Shown piece after piece: positions 25,050 through 38,600 of a DNA stretch of 64,000 nucleotides. The position numbers and the translations under genes are program-made. Every line of letters starts with the position of its first letter. Position 1 is the first letter of the stretch. The stretch spans positions 26,972,987 to 27,036,986 of the forward strand of contig CP136063.1 in NCBI GenBank assembly GCA_032622095.1, written 5' to 3'. Origin of the DNA: Siphonodentalium dalli (Eukaryota > Mollusca > Scaphopoda > Gadilida > Siphonodentaliidae). Under the pieces are notes generated by a model, which worked only from the letters and a program-made list of their open reading frames with translations, was not told where the DNA came from and ran no database searches.

Positions 25050-25054
25050 GTTAG

Positions 25055-25704
25055 TAGAAATATACACCGTACAACGAAGGTTTGTTTGATCAAATTAATG
25101 TAATGTTTGTATTTTGTTTGGTTGTATATGATATGCAATGCGTTGAAGATGCGAAAGAAAATACAAAAGTGAAATGCACGCACGCAGATAGCTCATGACA
25201 CACTATACACGATAAAATGATAATTTACCACACACCATGGGGTACACAATTTACGAATAGGTGGGTTTATATTAAAATCCAAGTTATTTGATTTATAACG
25301 GCTCCGATATGAACTCATACCAATTGTTGGAATTCGACGGGCGTTCTATCAGTTCTCTGGTAGAGGATTGAGACTGGCCCGCGGCAAGACGGGTGTATCG
25401 AATCGGAGGTAGGTTCCATCCCACGGGCGATGGGGTAGCCGGAGAGAGGGGAGTGACAATTTTTTGGCGTATATATAGATAATATATATTATATATATAA
25501 GCGGAATTATTTTGAAGAGCTCTTTTCACTTGACTGAGAACAAAATAATGTTCTATGTCCAAAAGTTTTGGTTGAAATATTGGAGCCTTTTTCAAAAAGT
25601 GAAAACAAAATGAACGACTTTTCTGGGACAGGTCGATTTGGATCCGTTTTGGACTCTGGATTTCCCAAAAGTCATCTCCGTTTCGCGTGTAGCATAATAT
25701 GAAT
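25055..25704. other. Spacer between the signal-peptide exon and the 1723-bp array
   Basis: AT-rich sequence with a TATATA-rich tract at about 25470-25500. A 151-codon frame runs on the minus strand from 25748 to 25293; it enters the satellite array and has no recognisable domain, so I do not call it a gene. If the upstream exon is real, this could be its first intron. Confidence 0.35.
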
Positions 25705-28700
25705 CTTCGGAGGAGATGTGTTATCAAGCACATGGGCCCAAATTGCAAACTTTGAGGGCCCGTAACTCTTGCATTTCTTCTCGGATTTCAAAAATCCTTT
25801 CCGGTATGAGTTTGTTTTCGTTCGGGAAATACATAAACTTAAATATATGAATGTCAATCAAAATTTTATTTTTCAAAAAATTTGCCCCCCACCCCAGTGT
25901 CAAAATATATGTCCGACCCTGTCAAATTTTCCTTCTCTGACTAAACTGACAACGGTCAACACGACTATGAAAACCACATGCAGTTATCTGGAATGATACA
26001 AGAGGACAACAGAGTACAATCAAATAGAGGTTTGCCAACTATGGGCGGTAACTCCTCAGGGAAAGCGCGGACACAAGTTCTGATGCCCGTGGGCAGTAGG
26101 GCATATCGAGATGTGCATACAGTCCAATTTTCGATGCTCTGCTCCTTATAATTTCCGAGATAATCAAATAACATTTTTTCAGATAAAGGGAGATAACTCC
26201 TCGGGTAAAACGCGGACAATATTCGTTATGCGACGATGGCATACAACTCTTTGATCCCAAGATACGTACCAAGTTTTAGTGTGCTACTCCTGGTACTTTT
26301 CGAGTAATAAGGGTTGCAAAAGTGTCCAGTATAATAATAATGAAAAATAATCGAAAAAGGGCCATAACTCTGTCAAAAGATATTGGACCAACATCCGGAT
26401 ACCATTATTTTTAGTAGACCTTAGATGCCTTCATTCGCTAGAGATTTCGCGGTCCTCCTCCCATTAGTTTCTGAGTATTTCCAATTAAACAGAAAACGGC
26501 CGCAGTAGAAAAACAATATACTTCCTTGGTTACACCATGGAAGTATAATAATAGGGAAAATCATGAGTGGAAAGAATCGCAGTTTCGGGACGGAAAATAT
26601 AAGTATTGTGAGTATATGTTGTCCTAACATGTGTAGGTTGATCTCAAGTGTTTGGACGTGACCCCACCCCTACCTCGAAATTGGGTGACGGGATTGGGAA
26701 AACATCAACCCTGGCACAAAATGCGAAGTTTGAGGGCCCGTAACTCCGTTAGTTTCCAACAGATTTAAAAATTGTTTTCAGTTTTGCGATCTGCCGCTGA
26801 CCTAGATTGCACAACATAAATTTCATCTGATTCGAACCCGAATAACACTTTGGTTATTGGAAAGCATATGGGCCCAAATTCAAAATTGGATGGCCAAAAT
26901 CTCCGCCATTTTCACACGGATTTACGATCTGTTTTCAGCTTCGAGATCAACGTATATGGTAGATGTTACATTCCAAGTTTCATCTGATTCGGAGAAGAAT
27001 AACAAAAATGGTACCACGGACTACCCCTCCCCTGACCCACAATACTGAACCGACACTGGCAAAATTTGGTCCACCGCGTGCCCTCTTCAGTCCGTACGTA
27101 TTTTCGTATCAGATGACATCCTATGTTCGATATCTTCGGAGGAGATGTGTTATCAAGCACATGGGTCCAAAATTGCAAAGTTTGAGGGTCCGCAATTATG
27201 TCAGTTTTCGATGGATTTTCGAAATTCTTTCAATTTCGAGATCGACTGATGTTGGAGATGTTATATTCCAAGTTTCATCTGATTCGGAGAAGAATTAAAA
27301 ATTGGTACAACGGACCACCCCTCCCCAGACCCACAATAATGAACAGACACTGGAAAAATTTGGCCCACCGCGTGCTCTCTTCCGTCCGCACACGTTGGCG
27401 TATAAGATGATATCCTATGTTCGATACCTTCGGAGGAGATGTGTTATCAAGCACATGGGCCCAAATTGCAAACTTTGAGGGCCCGTAACTCTTGCATTTC
27501 TTCTCGGATTTCAAAAATCCTTTCCGGTATGAGTTTGTTTTCGTTCGGGAAATACATAAACTTAAATATATGAATGTCAATCAAAATTTTATTTTTCAAA
27601 AAATTTGCCCCCCACCCCAGTGTCAAAATATATGTCCGACCCTGTCAAATTTTCCTTCTCTGACTAAACTGACAACGGTCAACACGACTATGAAAACCAC
27701 ATGCAGTTATCTGGAATGATACAAGAGGACAACAGAGTACAATCAAATAGAGGTTTGCCAACTATGGGCGGTAACTCCTCAGGGAAAGCGCGGACACAAG
27801 TTATGATGCCCGTGGGCAGTATGGCATATCGAGATGTGCATACAGTCCAATTTTCGATGCTCTGCTCCTTATAATTTCCGAGATAATCAAATAAAAAATT
27901 TTCAGATAAAGGGAGATAACTCCTCGGGGAAAACGCGGACAATATTCGTTATGCGACGATGGCATACAACTCTTTGATCCCAAGATACGTACCAAGTTTT
28001 AGTGTGCTACTCCTGGTACTTTTCGAGTAATAAGGGTTGCAAAAGTGTCCAGTATAATAATAATGAAAAATAATCGAAAAAGGGCCATAACTCTGTCAAA
28101 AGATATTGGACCAACATCCGGATACCATTATTTTTAGTAGACCTTAGATGCCTTCATTCGCTAGAGATTTCGCGGTCCTCTTCCCATTAGTTTCTGAGTA
28201 TTTCCAATTAAACAGAAAACGGCCGCAGTAGAAAAACAATATACTTCCTTGGTTACACCATGGAAGTATAATAATAGGGAAAATCATGAGTGGAAAGAAT
28301 CGCAGTTTCGGGACGGAAAATATAAGTATTGTGAGTATATGTTGTCCTAACATGTGTAGGTTGATCTCAAGTGTTTGGACGTGACCCCACCCCTACCTCG
28401 AAATTGGGTGACGGGATTGGGAAAACATCAACCCTGGCACAAAATGCGAAGTTTGAGGGCCCGTAACTCCGTTAGTTTCCAACGGATTTAAAAATTGTTT
28501 TCAGTTTTGCGATCTGCCGCTGACCTAGATTGCACAACATAAATTTCATCTGATTCGAACCCGAATAACACTTTGGTTATTGGAAAGCATATGGGCCCAA
28601 ATTCAAAATTGGATGGCCAAAATCTCCGCCATTTTCACACGGATTTACGATCTGTTTTCAGCTTCGAGATCAACGTATATGGTAGATGTTACATTCCAAG

Positions 28701-29639
28701 TTTCATCTGATTCGGAGAAGAATAAAAAAAATGGTACCACGGACTACCCCTCCCCTGACCCACAATACTGAACCGACACTGGCAAAATTTGGTCCACCGC
28801 GTGCCCTCTTCAGTCCGTACGTATTTTCGTATCAGATGACATCCTATGTTCGATATCTTCGGAGGAGATGTGTTATCAAGCACATGGGTCCAAAATTGCA
28901 AAGTTTGAGGGTCCGCAATTATGTCAGTTTTCGATGGATTTTCGAAATTCTTTCAATTTCGAGATCGACTGATGTTGGAGATGTTATATTCCAAGTTTCA
29001 TCTGATTCGGAGAAGAATTAAAAATTGGTACAACGGACCACCCCTCCCCAGACCCACAATAATGAACAGACACTGGAAAAATTTGGCCCACCGCGTGCTC
29101 TCTTCCGTCCGCACACGTTGGCGTATAAGATGATATCCTATGTTCGATACCTTCGGAGGAGATGTGTTATCAAGCACATGGGCCCAAATTGCAAACTTTG
29201 AGGGCCCGTAACTCTTGCATTTCTTCTCGGATTTCAAAAATCCTTTCCGGTATGAGTTTGTTTTCGTTCGGGAAATACATAAACTTAAATATATGAATGT
29301 CAATCAAAATTTTATTTTTCAAAAAATTTGCCCCCCACCCCAGTGTCAAAATATATGTCCGACCCTGTCAAATTTTCCTTCTCTGACTAAACTGACAACG
29401 GTCAACACGACTATGAAAACCACATGCAGTTATCTGGAATGATACAAGAGGACAACAGAGTACAATCAAATAGAGGTTTGCCAACTATGGGCGGTAACTC
29501 CTCAGGGAAAGCGCGGACACAAGTTATGATGCCCGTGGGCAGTATGGCATATCGAGATGTGCATACAGTCCAATTTTCGATGCTCTGCTCCTTATAATTT
29601 CCGAGATAATCAAATAACATTTTTTCAGATAAAGGGAGA
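25705..29639 (+). repeat. Satellite array of a related 1723-bp unit (about 2.3 copies)
   Basis: CTTCGGAGGAGATGTGTTATC at 25705 recurs at 27428 and 29151 (period 1723). The unit shares a core with the 1398-bp unit: a TTTGCCCCCCACCCC tract, GGGCGGTAACTC...AAAGCGCGGACA, AGGGAGATAACTC...GCGGACAATAT, an AATAATAA tract, an inverted repeat on TATACTTCC, and GTGACC-CCACCC-TACCTCGAAATT. It also holds nested ~300-bp subrepeats marked by CATGGGCCCAAATT-like words (about 26866, 27159, 27456). Copies differ at several sites, so they are less homogeneous than the 1398-bp array. The third copy is broken off at 29639. Confidence 0.95.
26517..26547. repeat. Inverted repeat of the 1723-bp unit
   Basis: TATACTTCCTTGG (26517-26529), 5 nt, then CCATGGAAGTATA (26535-26547), with one mismatch in 13 pairs. 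It repeats one period later at 28240-28270. It occupies the same place as the perfect 14-bp inverted repeat of the 1398-bp unit. Confidence 0.8.
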
Positions 29640-32600
29640 CATGCCATAGCCAGACACAGGATATGAAATAAATCGAGTTTTGCGAACCATGGGCGACAAC
29701 TCTGTGGCGAAAGCGCGGACATAAATTGTAATGCATTCACCCAATAGGGCATAATGAGGTGCACATATGGTCCATATTTGGAGTCTCTGCTGCTCATACT
29801 TTTCGAGATACAGCATCCCCATTTTTTCACAAAAGGGGAGATAACTCTGTAAATCAAGGGCGGACAATATCCTATATAGTCTATTGACCTAGAATTAGTA
29901 TAGGTCTATATACGTACGAAATTCCAGATCTCTATATATTGTACTTCCAGAGATATAAGAGTTACAAAATTGCTAAGAATAATAATAATAATAATAATAA
30001 TATTGGAAAAAAATAATAAATTGAATAACAATATACTTCCATATTAAAATATGGAAGTATAATAAGGGAATCGCGCGAAATTGATTGGTATGTCGATATT
30101 ATGGTTTATTGACATTTCTGTGTTCAGTTTGAACGTTCTGGTGTGACCTCCACCCATGCCTCGAAATTTGGTGACGTGGATAGAAAAGTCGCCATATCTC
30201 GGCCAATTTTTGAGATATCTTGCTAATTTTTGCGTCATTGTGTTCGTATTTGATGCCCCTATACTATTTACCAGGGTTTTGGTGAGGTATTGTGCCGATA
30301 TTTTATAATGTAGGCCAATATGTATGTTGTTCTGTTCATACTTTTCGAATATCTCTCGCCTCTATCGACATAATACGGCAAGTAGGTAATCGTTTAGAAG
30401 TACTAGAAATTCCCCATCGAATGACACCAAACACGTGACGATTGGTTGAAGGAATTTAAATTCATAGTGCATTTTCTGTAAACTTGAAAAAAAAGGAAGT
30501 GGCCACAATTTCTACATTTCTCAACCGATTCATAAAATTCACTCATAATGACACTCAGTACATCTTATAGATACTTCACAACAATTTTGGTTCAAATCAG
30601 CGACCAAAAAAAATTGACAAATTTTGACCCCCTCCCTAGTGCGGACAAATTTCATTGGATCTTGGTCAAAATTTCACCATTTCATCTTCTCTCTATAGAT
30701 AAGACGCTCACATAAACCAAATCCAGTTTATATGCGTCGTCTAGGAGGAGATAGAGTCAAAAGCACTTTCTCCTCAATTGATGTATCAATACAATGTTCG
30801 ATGGTCTGTAACTTGGACATTTCTCAACCGATTTACAAAATTCTTTCAGGAGGATCATTAGTACGTCCTATAGATACACGACAGTAAAAATATTTGAAAT
30901 CATCGCAAAAAAAAAATTGCGAAAATTTTGCCCCCACCCAAACCCCAAAAATATAAGTCCGTCGCTGTTCAAAACTTTTTTTCGTATCAAGTTGCTAATG
31001 ATTAACTGCATAGAAGATCTCAAATCTGGATACCTTGCATGCCATAGCCAGACACAGGATATGAAATAAATCGAGTTTTGCGAACCATGGGCGACAACTC
31101 TGTGGCGAAAGCGCGGACATAAATTGTAATGCATTCACCCAATAGGGCATAATGAGGTGCACATATGGTCCATATTTGGAGTCTCTGCTGCTCATACTTT
31201 TCGAGATACAGCATCCCCATTTTTTCACAAAAGGGGAGATAACTCTGTAAATCAAGGGCGGACAATATCCTATATAGTCTATTGACCTAGAATTAGTATA
31301 GGTCTATATACGTACGAAATTCCAGATCTCTATATATTGTACTTCCAGAGATATAAGAGTTACAAAATTGCTAAGAATAATAATAATAATAATAATAATA
31401 TTGGAAAAAAATAATAAATTGAATAACAATATACTTCCATATTAAAATATGGAAGTATAATAAGGGAATCGCGCGAAATTGATTGGTATGTCGATATTAT
31501 GGTTTATTGACATTTCTGTGTTCAGTTTGAACGTTCTGGTGTGACCTCCACCCATGCCTCGAAATTTGGTGACGTGGATAGAAAAGTCGCCATATCTCGG
31601 CCAATTTTTGAGATATCTTGCTAATTTTTGCGTCATTGTGTTCGTATTTGATGCCCCTATACTATTTACCAGGGTTTTGGTGAGGTATTGTGCCGATATT
31701 TTATAATGTAGGCCAATATGTATGTTGTTCTGTTCATACTTTTCGAATATCTCTCGCCTCTATCGACATAATACGGCAAGTAGGTAATCGTTTAGAAGTA
31801 CTAGAAATTCCCCATCGAATGACACCAAACACGTGACGATTGGTTGAAGGAATTTAAATTCATAGTGCATTTTCTGTAAACTTGAAAAAAAAGGAAGTGG
31901 CCACAATTTCTACATTTCTCAACCGATTCATAAAATTCACTCATAATGACACTCAGTACATCTTATAGATACTTCACAACAATTTTGGTTCAAATCAGCG
32001 ACCAAAAAAAATTGACAAATTTTGACCCCCTCCCTAGTGCGGACAAATTTCATTGGATCTTGGTCAAAATTTCACCATTTCATCTTCTCTCTATAGATAA
32101 GACGCTCACATAAACCAAATCCAGTTTATATGCGTCGTCTAGGAGGAGATAGAGTCAAAAGCACTTTCTCCTCAATTGATGTATCAATACAATGTTCGAT
32201 GGTCTGTAACTTGGACATTTCTCAACCGATTTACAAAATTCTTTCAGGAGGATCATTAGTACGTCCTATAGATACACGACAGTAAAAATATTTGAAATCA
32301 TCGCAAAAAAAAAATTGCGAAAATTTTGCCCCCACCCAAACCCCAAAAATATAAGTCCGTCGCTGTTCAAAACTTTTTTTCGTATCAAGTTGCTAATGAT
32401 TAACTGCATAGAAGATCTCAAATCTGGATACCTTGCATGCCATAGCCAGACACAGGATATGAAATAAATCGAGTTTTGCGAACCATGGGCGACAACTCTG
32501 TGGCGAAAGCGCGGACATAAATTGTAATGCATTCACCCAATAGGGCATAATGAGGTGCACATATGGTCCATATTTGGAGTCTCTGCTGCTCATACTTTTC

Positions 32601-35600
32601 GAGATACAGCATCCCCATTTTTTCACAAAAGGGGAGATAACTCTGTAAATCAAGGGCGGACAATATCCTATATAGTCTATTGACCTAGAATTAGTATAGG
32701 TCTATATACGTACGAAATTCCAGATCTCTATATATTGTACTTCCAGAGATATAAGAGTTACAAAATTGCTAAGAATAATAATAATAATAATAATAATATT
32801 GGAAAAAAATAATAAATTGAATAACAATATACTTCCATATTAAAATATGGAAGTATAATAAGGGAATCGCGCGAAATTGATTGGTATGTCGATATTATGG
32901 TTTATTGACATTTCTGTGTTCAGTTTGAACGTTCTGGTGTGACCTCCACCCATGCCTCGAAATTTGGTGACGTGGATAGAAAAGTCGCCATATCTCGGCC
33001 AATTTTTGAGATATCTTGCTAATTTTTGCGTCATTGTGTTCGTATTTGATGCCCCTATACTATTTACCAGGGTTTTGGTGAGGTATTGTGCCGATATTTT
33101 ATAATGTAGGCCAATATGTATGTTGTTCTGTTCATACTTTTCGAATATCTCTCGCCTCTATCGACATAATACGGCAAGTAGGTAATCGTTTAGAAGTACT
33201 AGAAATTCCCCATCGAATGACACCAAACACGTGACGATTGGTTGAAGGAATTTAAATTCATAGTGCATTTTCTGTAAACTTGAAAAAAAAGGAAGTGGCC
33301 ACAATTTCTACATTTCTCAACCGATTCATAAAATTCACTCATAATGACACTCAGTACATCTTATAGATACTTCACAACAATTTTGGTTCAAATCAGCGAC
33401 CAAAAAAAATTGACAAATTTTGACCCCCTCCCTAGTGCGGACAAATTTCATTGGATCTTGGTCAAAATTTCACCATTTCATCTTCTCTCTATAGATAAGA
33501 CGCTCACATAAACCAAATCCAGTTTATATGCGTCGTCTAGGAGGAGATAGAGTCAAAAGCACTTTCTCCTCAATTGATGTATCAATACAATGTTCGATGG
33601 TCTGTAACTTGGACATTTCTCAACCGATTTACAAAATTCTTTCAGGAGGATCATTAGTACGTCCTATAGATACACGACAGTAAAAATATTTGAAATCATC
33701 GCAAAAAAAAAATTGCGAAAATTTTGCCCCCACCCAAACCCCAAAAATATAAGTCCGTCGCTGTTCAAAACTTTTTTTCGTATCAAGTTGCTAATGATTA
33801 ACTGCATAGAAGATCTCAAATCTGGATACCTTGCATGCCATAGCCAGACACAGGATATGAAATAAATCGAGTTTTGCGAACCATGGGCGACAACTCTGTG
33901 GCGAAAGCGCGGACATAAATTGTAATGCATTCACCCAATAGGGCATAATGAGGTGCACATATGGTCCATATTTGGAGTCTCTGCTGCTCATACTTTTCGA
34001 GATACAGCATCCCCATTTTTTCACAAAAGGGGAGATAACTCTGTAAATCAAGGGCGGACAATATCCTATATAGTCTATTGACCTAGAATTAGTATAGGTC
34101 TATATACGTACGAAATTCCAGATCTCTATATATTGTACTTCCAGAGATATAAGAGTTACAAAATTGCTAAGAATAATAATAATAATAATAATAATATTGG
34201 AAAAAAATAATAAATTGAATAACAATATACTTCCATATTAAAATATGGAAGTATAATAAGGGAATCGCGCGAAATTGATTGGTATGTCGATATTATGGTT
34301 TATTGACATTTCTGTGTTCAGTTTGAACGTTCTGGTGTGACCTCCACCCATGCCTCGAAATTTGGTGACGTGGATAGAAAAGTCGCCATATCTCGGCCAA
34401 TTTTTGAGATATCTTGCTAATTTTTGCGTCATTGTGTTCGTATTTGATGCCCCTATACTATTTACCAGGGTTTTGGTGAGGTATTGTGCCGATATTTTAT
34501 AATGTAGGCCAATATGTATGTTGTTCTGTTCATACTTTTCGAATATCTCTCGCCTCTATCGACATAATACGGCAAGTAGGTAATCGTTTAGAAGTACTAG
34601 AAATTCCCCATCGAATGACACCAAACACGTGACGATTGGTTGAAGGAATTTAAATTCATAGTGCATTTTCTGTAAACTTGAAAAAAAAGGAAGTGGCCAC
34701 AATTTCTACATTTCTCAACCGATTCATAAAATTCACTCATAATGACACTCAGTACATCTTATAGATACTTCACAACAATTTTGGTTCAAATCAGCGACCA
34801 AAAAAAATTGACAAATTTTGACCCCCTCCCTAGTGCGGACAAATTTCATTGGATCTTGGTCAAAATTTCACCATTTCATCTTCTCTCTATAGATAAGACG
34901 CTCACATAAACCAAATCCAGTTTATATGCGTCGTCTAGGAGGAGATAGAGTCAAAAGCACTTTCTCCTCAATTGATGTATCAATACAATGTTCGATGGTC
35001 TGTAACTTGGACATTTCTCAACCGATTTACAAAATTCTTTCAGGAGGATCATTAGTACGTCCTATAGATACACGACAGTAAAAATATTTGAAATCATCGC
35101 AAAAAAAAAATTGCGAAAATTTTGCCCCCACCCAAACCCCAAAAATATAAGTCCGTCGCTGTTCAAAACTTTTTTTCGTATCAAGTTGCTAATGATTAAC
35201 TGCATAGAAGATCTCAAATCTGGATACCTTGCATGCCATAGCCAGACACAGGATATGAAATAAATCGAGTTTTGCGAACCATGGGCGACAACTCTGTGGC
35301 GAAAGCGCGGACATAAATTGTAATGCATTCACCCAATAGGGCATAATGAGGTGCACATATGGTCCATATTTGGAGTCTCTGCTGCTCATACTTTTCGAGA
35401 TACAGCATCCCCATTTTTTCACAAAAGGGGAGATAACTCTGTAAATCAAGGGCGGACAATATCCTATATAGTCTATTGACCTAGAATTAGTATAGGTCTA
35501 TATACGTACGAAATTCCAGATCTCTATATATTGTACTTCCAGAGATATAAGAGTTACAAAATTGCTAAGAATAATAATAATAATAATAATAATATTGGAA

Positions 35601-38600
35601 AAAAATAATAAATTGAATAACAATATACTTCCATATTAAAATATGGAAGTATAATAAGGGAATCGCGCGAAATTGATTGGTATGTCGATATTATGGTTTA
35701 TTGACATTTCTGTGTTCAGTTTGAACGTTCTGGTGTGACCTCCACCCATGCCTCGAAATTTGGTGACGTGGATAGAAAAGTCGCCATATCTCGGCCAATT
35801 TTTGAGATATCTTGCTAATTTTTGCGTCATTGTGTTCGTATTTGATGCCCCTATACTATTTACCAGGGTTTTGGTGAGGTATTGTGCCGATATTTTATAA
35901 TGTAGGCCAATATGTATGTTGTTCTGTTCATACTTTTCGAATATCTCTCGCCTCTATCGACATAATACGGCAAGTAGGTAATCGTTTAGAAGTACTAGAA
36001 ATTCCCCATCGAATGACACCAAACACGTGACGATTGGTTGAAGGAATTTAAATTCATAGTGCATTTTCTGTAAACTTGAAAAAAAAGGAAGTGGCCACAA
36101 TTTCTACATTTCTCAACCGATTCATAAAATTCACTCATAATGACACTCAGTACATCTTATAGATACTTCACAACAATTTTGGTTCAAATCAGCGACCAAA
36201 AAAAATTGACAAATTTTGACCCCCTCCCTAGTGCGGACAAATTTCATTGGATCTTGGTCAAAATTTCACCATTTCATCTTCTCTCTATAGATAAGACGCT
36301 CACATAAACCAAATCCAGTTTATATGCGTCGTCTAGGAGGAGATAGAGTCAAAAGCACTTTCTCCTCAATTGATGTATCAATACAATGTTCGATGGTCTG
36401 TAACTTGGACATTTCTCAACCGATTTACAAAATTCTTTCAGGAGGATCATTAGTACGTCCTATAGATACACGACAGTAAAAATATTTGAAATCATCGCAA
36501 AAAAAAAATTGCGAAAATTTTGCCCCCACCCAAACCCCAAAAATATAAGTCCGTCGCTGTTCAAAACTTTTTTTCGTATCAAGTTGCTAATGATTAACTG
36601 CATAGAAGATCTCAAATCTGGATACCTTGCATGCCATAGCCAGACACAGGATATGAAATAAATCGAGTTTTGCGAACCATGGGCGACAACTCTGTGGCGA
36701 AAGCGCGGACATAAATTGTAATGCATTCACCCAATAGGGCATAATGAGGTGCACATATGGTCCATATTTGGAGTCTCTGCTGCTCATACTTTTCGAGATA
36801 CAGCATCCCCATTTTTTCACAAAAGGGGAGATAACTCTGTAAATCAAGGGCGGACAATATCCTATATAGTCTATTGACCTAGAATTAGTATAGGTCTATA
36901 TACGTACGAAATTCCAGATCTCTATATATTGTACTTCCAGAGATATAAGAGTTACAAAATTGCTAAGAATAATAATAATAATAATAATAATATTGGAAAA
37001 AAATAATAAATTGAATAACAATATACTTCCATATTAAAATATGGAAGTATAATAAGGGAATCGCGCGAAATTGATTGGTATGTCGATATTATGGTTTATT
37101 GACATTTCTGTGTTCAGTTTGAACGTTCTGGTGTGACCTCCACCCATGCCTCGAAATTTGGTGACGTGGATAGAAAAGTCGCCATATCTCGGCCAATTTT
37201 TGAGATATCTTGCTAATTTTTGCGTCATTGTGTTCGTATTTGATGCCCCTATACTATTTACCAGGGTTTTGGTGAGGTATTGTGCCGATATTTTATAATG
37301 TAGGCCAATATGTATGTTGTTCTGTTCATACTTTTCGAATATCTCTCGCCTCTATCGACATAATACGGCAAGTAGGTAATCGTTTAGAAGTACTAGAAAT
37401 TCCCCATCGAATGACACCAAACACGTGACGATTGGTTGAAGGAATTTAAATTCATAGTGCATTTTCTGTAAACTTGAAAAAAAAGGAAGTGGCCACAATT
37501 TCTACATTTCTCAACCGATTCATAAAATTCACTCATAATGACACTCAGTACATCTTATAGATACTTCACAACAATTTTGGTTCAAATCAGCGACCAAAAA
37601 AAATTGACAAATTTTGACCCCCTCCCTAGTGCGGACAAATTTCATTGGATCTTGGTCAAAATTTCACCATTTCATCTTCTCTCTATAGATAAGACGCTCA
37701 CATAAACCAAATCCAGTTTATATGCGTCGTCTAGGAGGAGATAGAGTCAAAAGCACTTTCTCCTCAATTGATGTATCAATACAATGTTCGATGGTCTGTA
37801 ACTTGGACATTTCTCAACCGATTTACAAAATTCTTTCAGGAGGATCATTAGTACGTCCTATAGATACACGACAGTAAAAATATTTGAAATCATCGCAAAA
37901 AAAAAATTGCGAAAATTTTGCCCCCACCCAAACCCCAAAAATATAAGTCCGTCGCTGTTCAAAACTTTTTTTCGTATCAAGTTGCTAATGATTAACTGCA
38001 TAGAAGATCTCAAATCTGGATACCTTGCATGCCATAGCCAGACACAGGATATGAAATAAATCGAGTTTTGCGAACCATGGGCGACAACTCTGTGGCGAAA
38101 GCGCGGACATAAATTGTAATGCATTCACCCAATAGGGCATAATGAGGTGCACATATGGTCCATATTTGGAGTCTCTGCTGCTCATACTTTTCGAGATACA
38201 GCATCCCCATTTTTTCACAAAAGGGGAGATAACTCTGTAAATCAAGGGCGGACAATATCCTATATAGTCTATTGACCTAGAATTAGTATAGGTCTATATA
38301 CGTACGAAATTCCAGATCTCTATATATTGTACTTCCAGAGATATAAGAGTTACAAAATTGCTAAGAATAATAATAATAATAATAATAATATTGGAAAAAA
38401 ATAATAAATTGAATAACAATATACTTCCATATTAAAATATGGAAGTATAATAAGGGAATCGCGCGAAATTGATTGGTATGTCGATATTATGGTTTATTGA
38501 CATTTCTGTGTTCAGTTTGAACGTTCTGGTGTGACCTCCACCCATGCCTCGAAATTTGGTGACGTGGATAGAAAAGTCGCCATATCTCGGCCAATTTTTG

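Noticed and set aside
25340-25435. Second tRNA-like sequence with B-box-like AGGTTCCATCCC and D-arm-like CTCTGGTAGAGGA
   Set aside because: The A box is displaced, no cloverleaf can be drawn, and the evidence is too weak to annotate.
25293-25748. 151-codon minus-strand open frame
   Set aside because: It crosses from the spacer into the 1723-bp satellite, has low-complexity Y/I-rich segments and no recognisable motif.
29411-29857. 148-codon minus-strand frame
   Set aside because: It exists only because of the junction between the two satellite arrays at 29639/29640.
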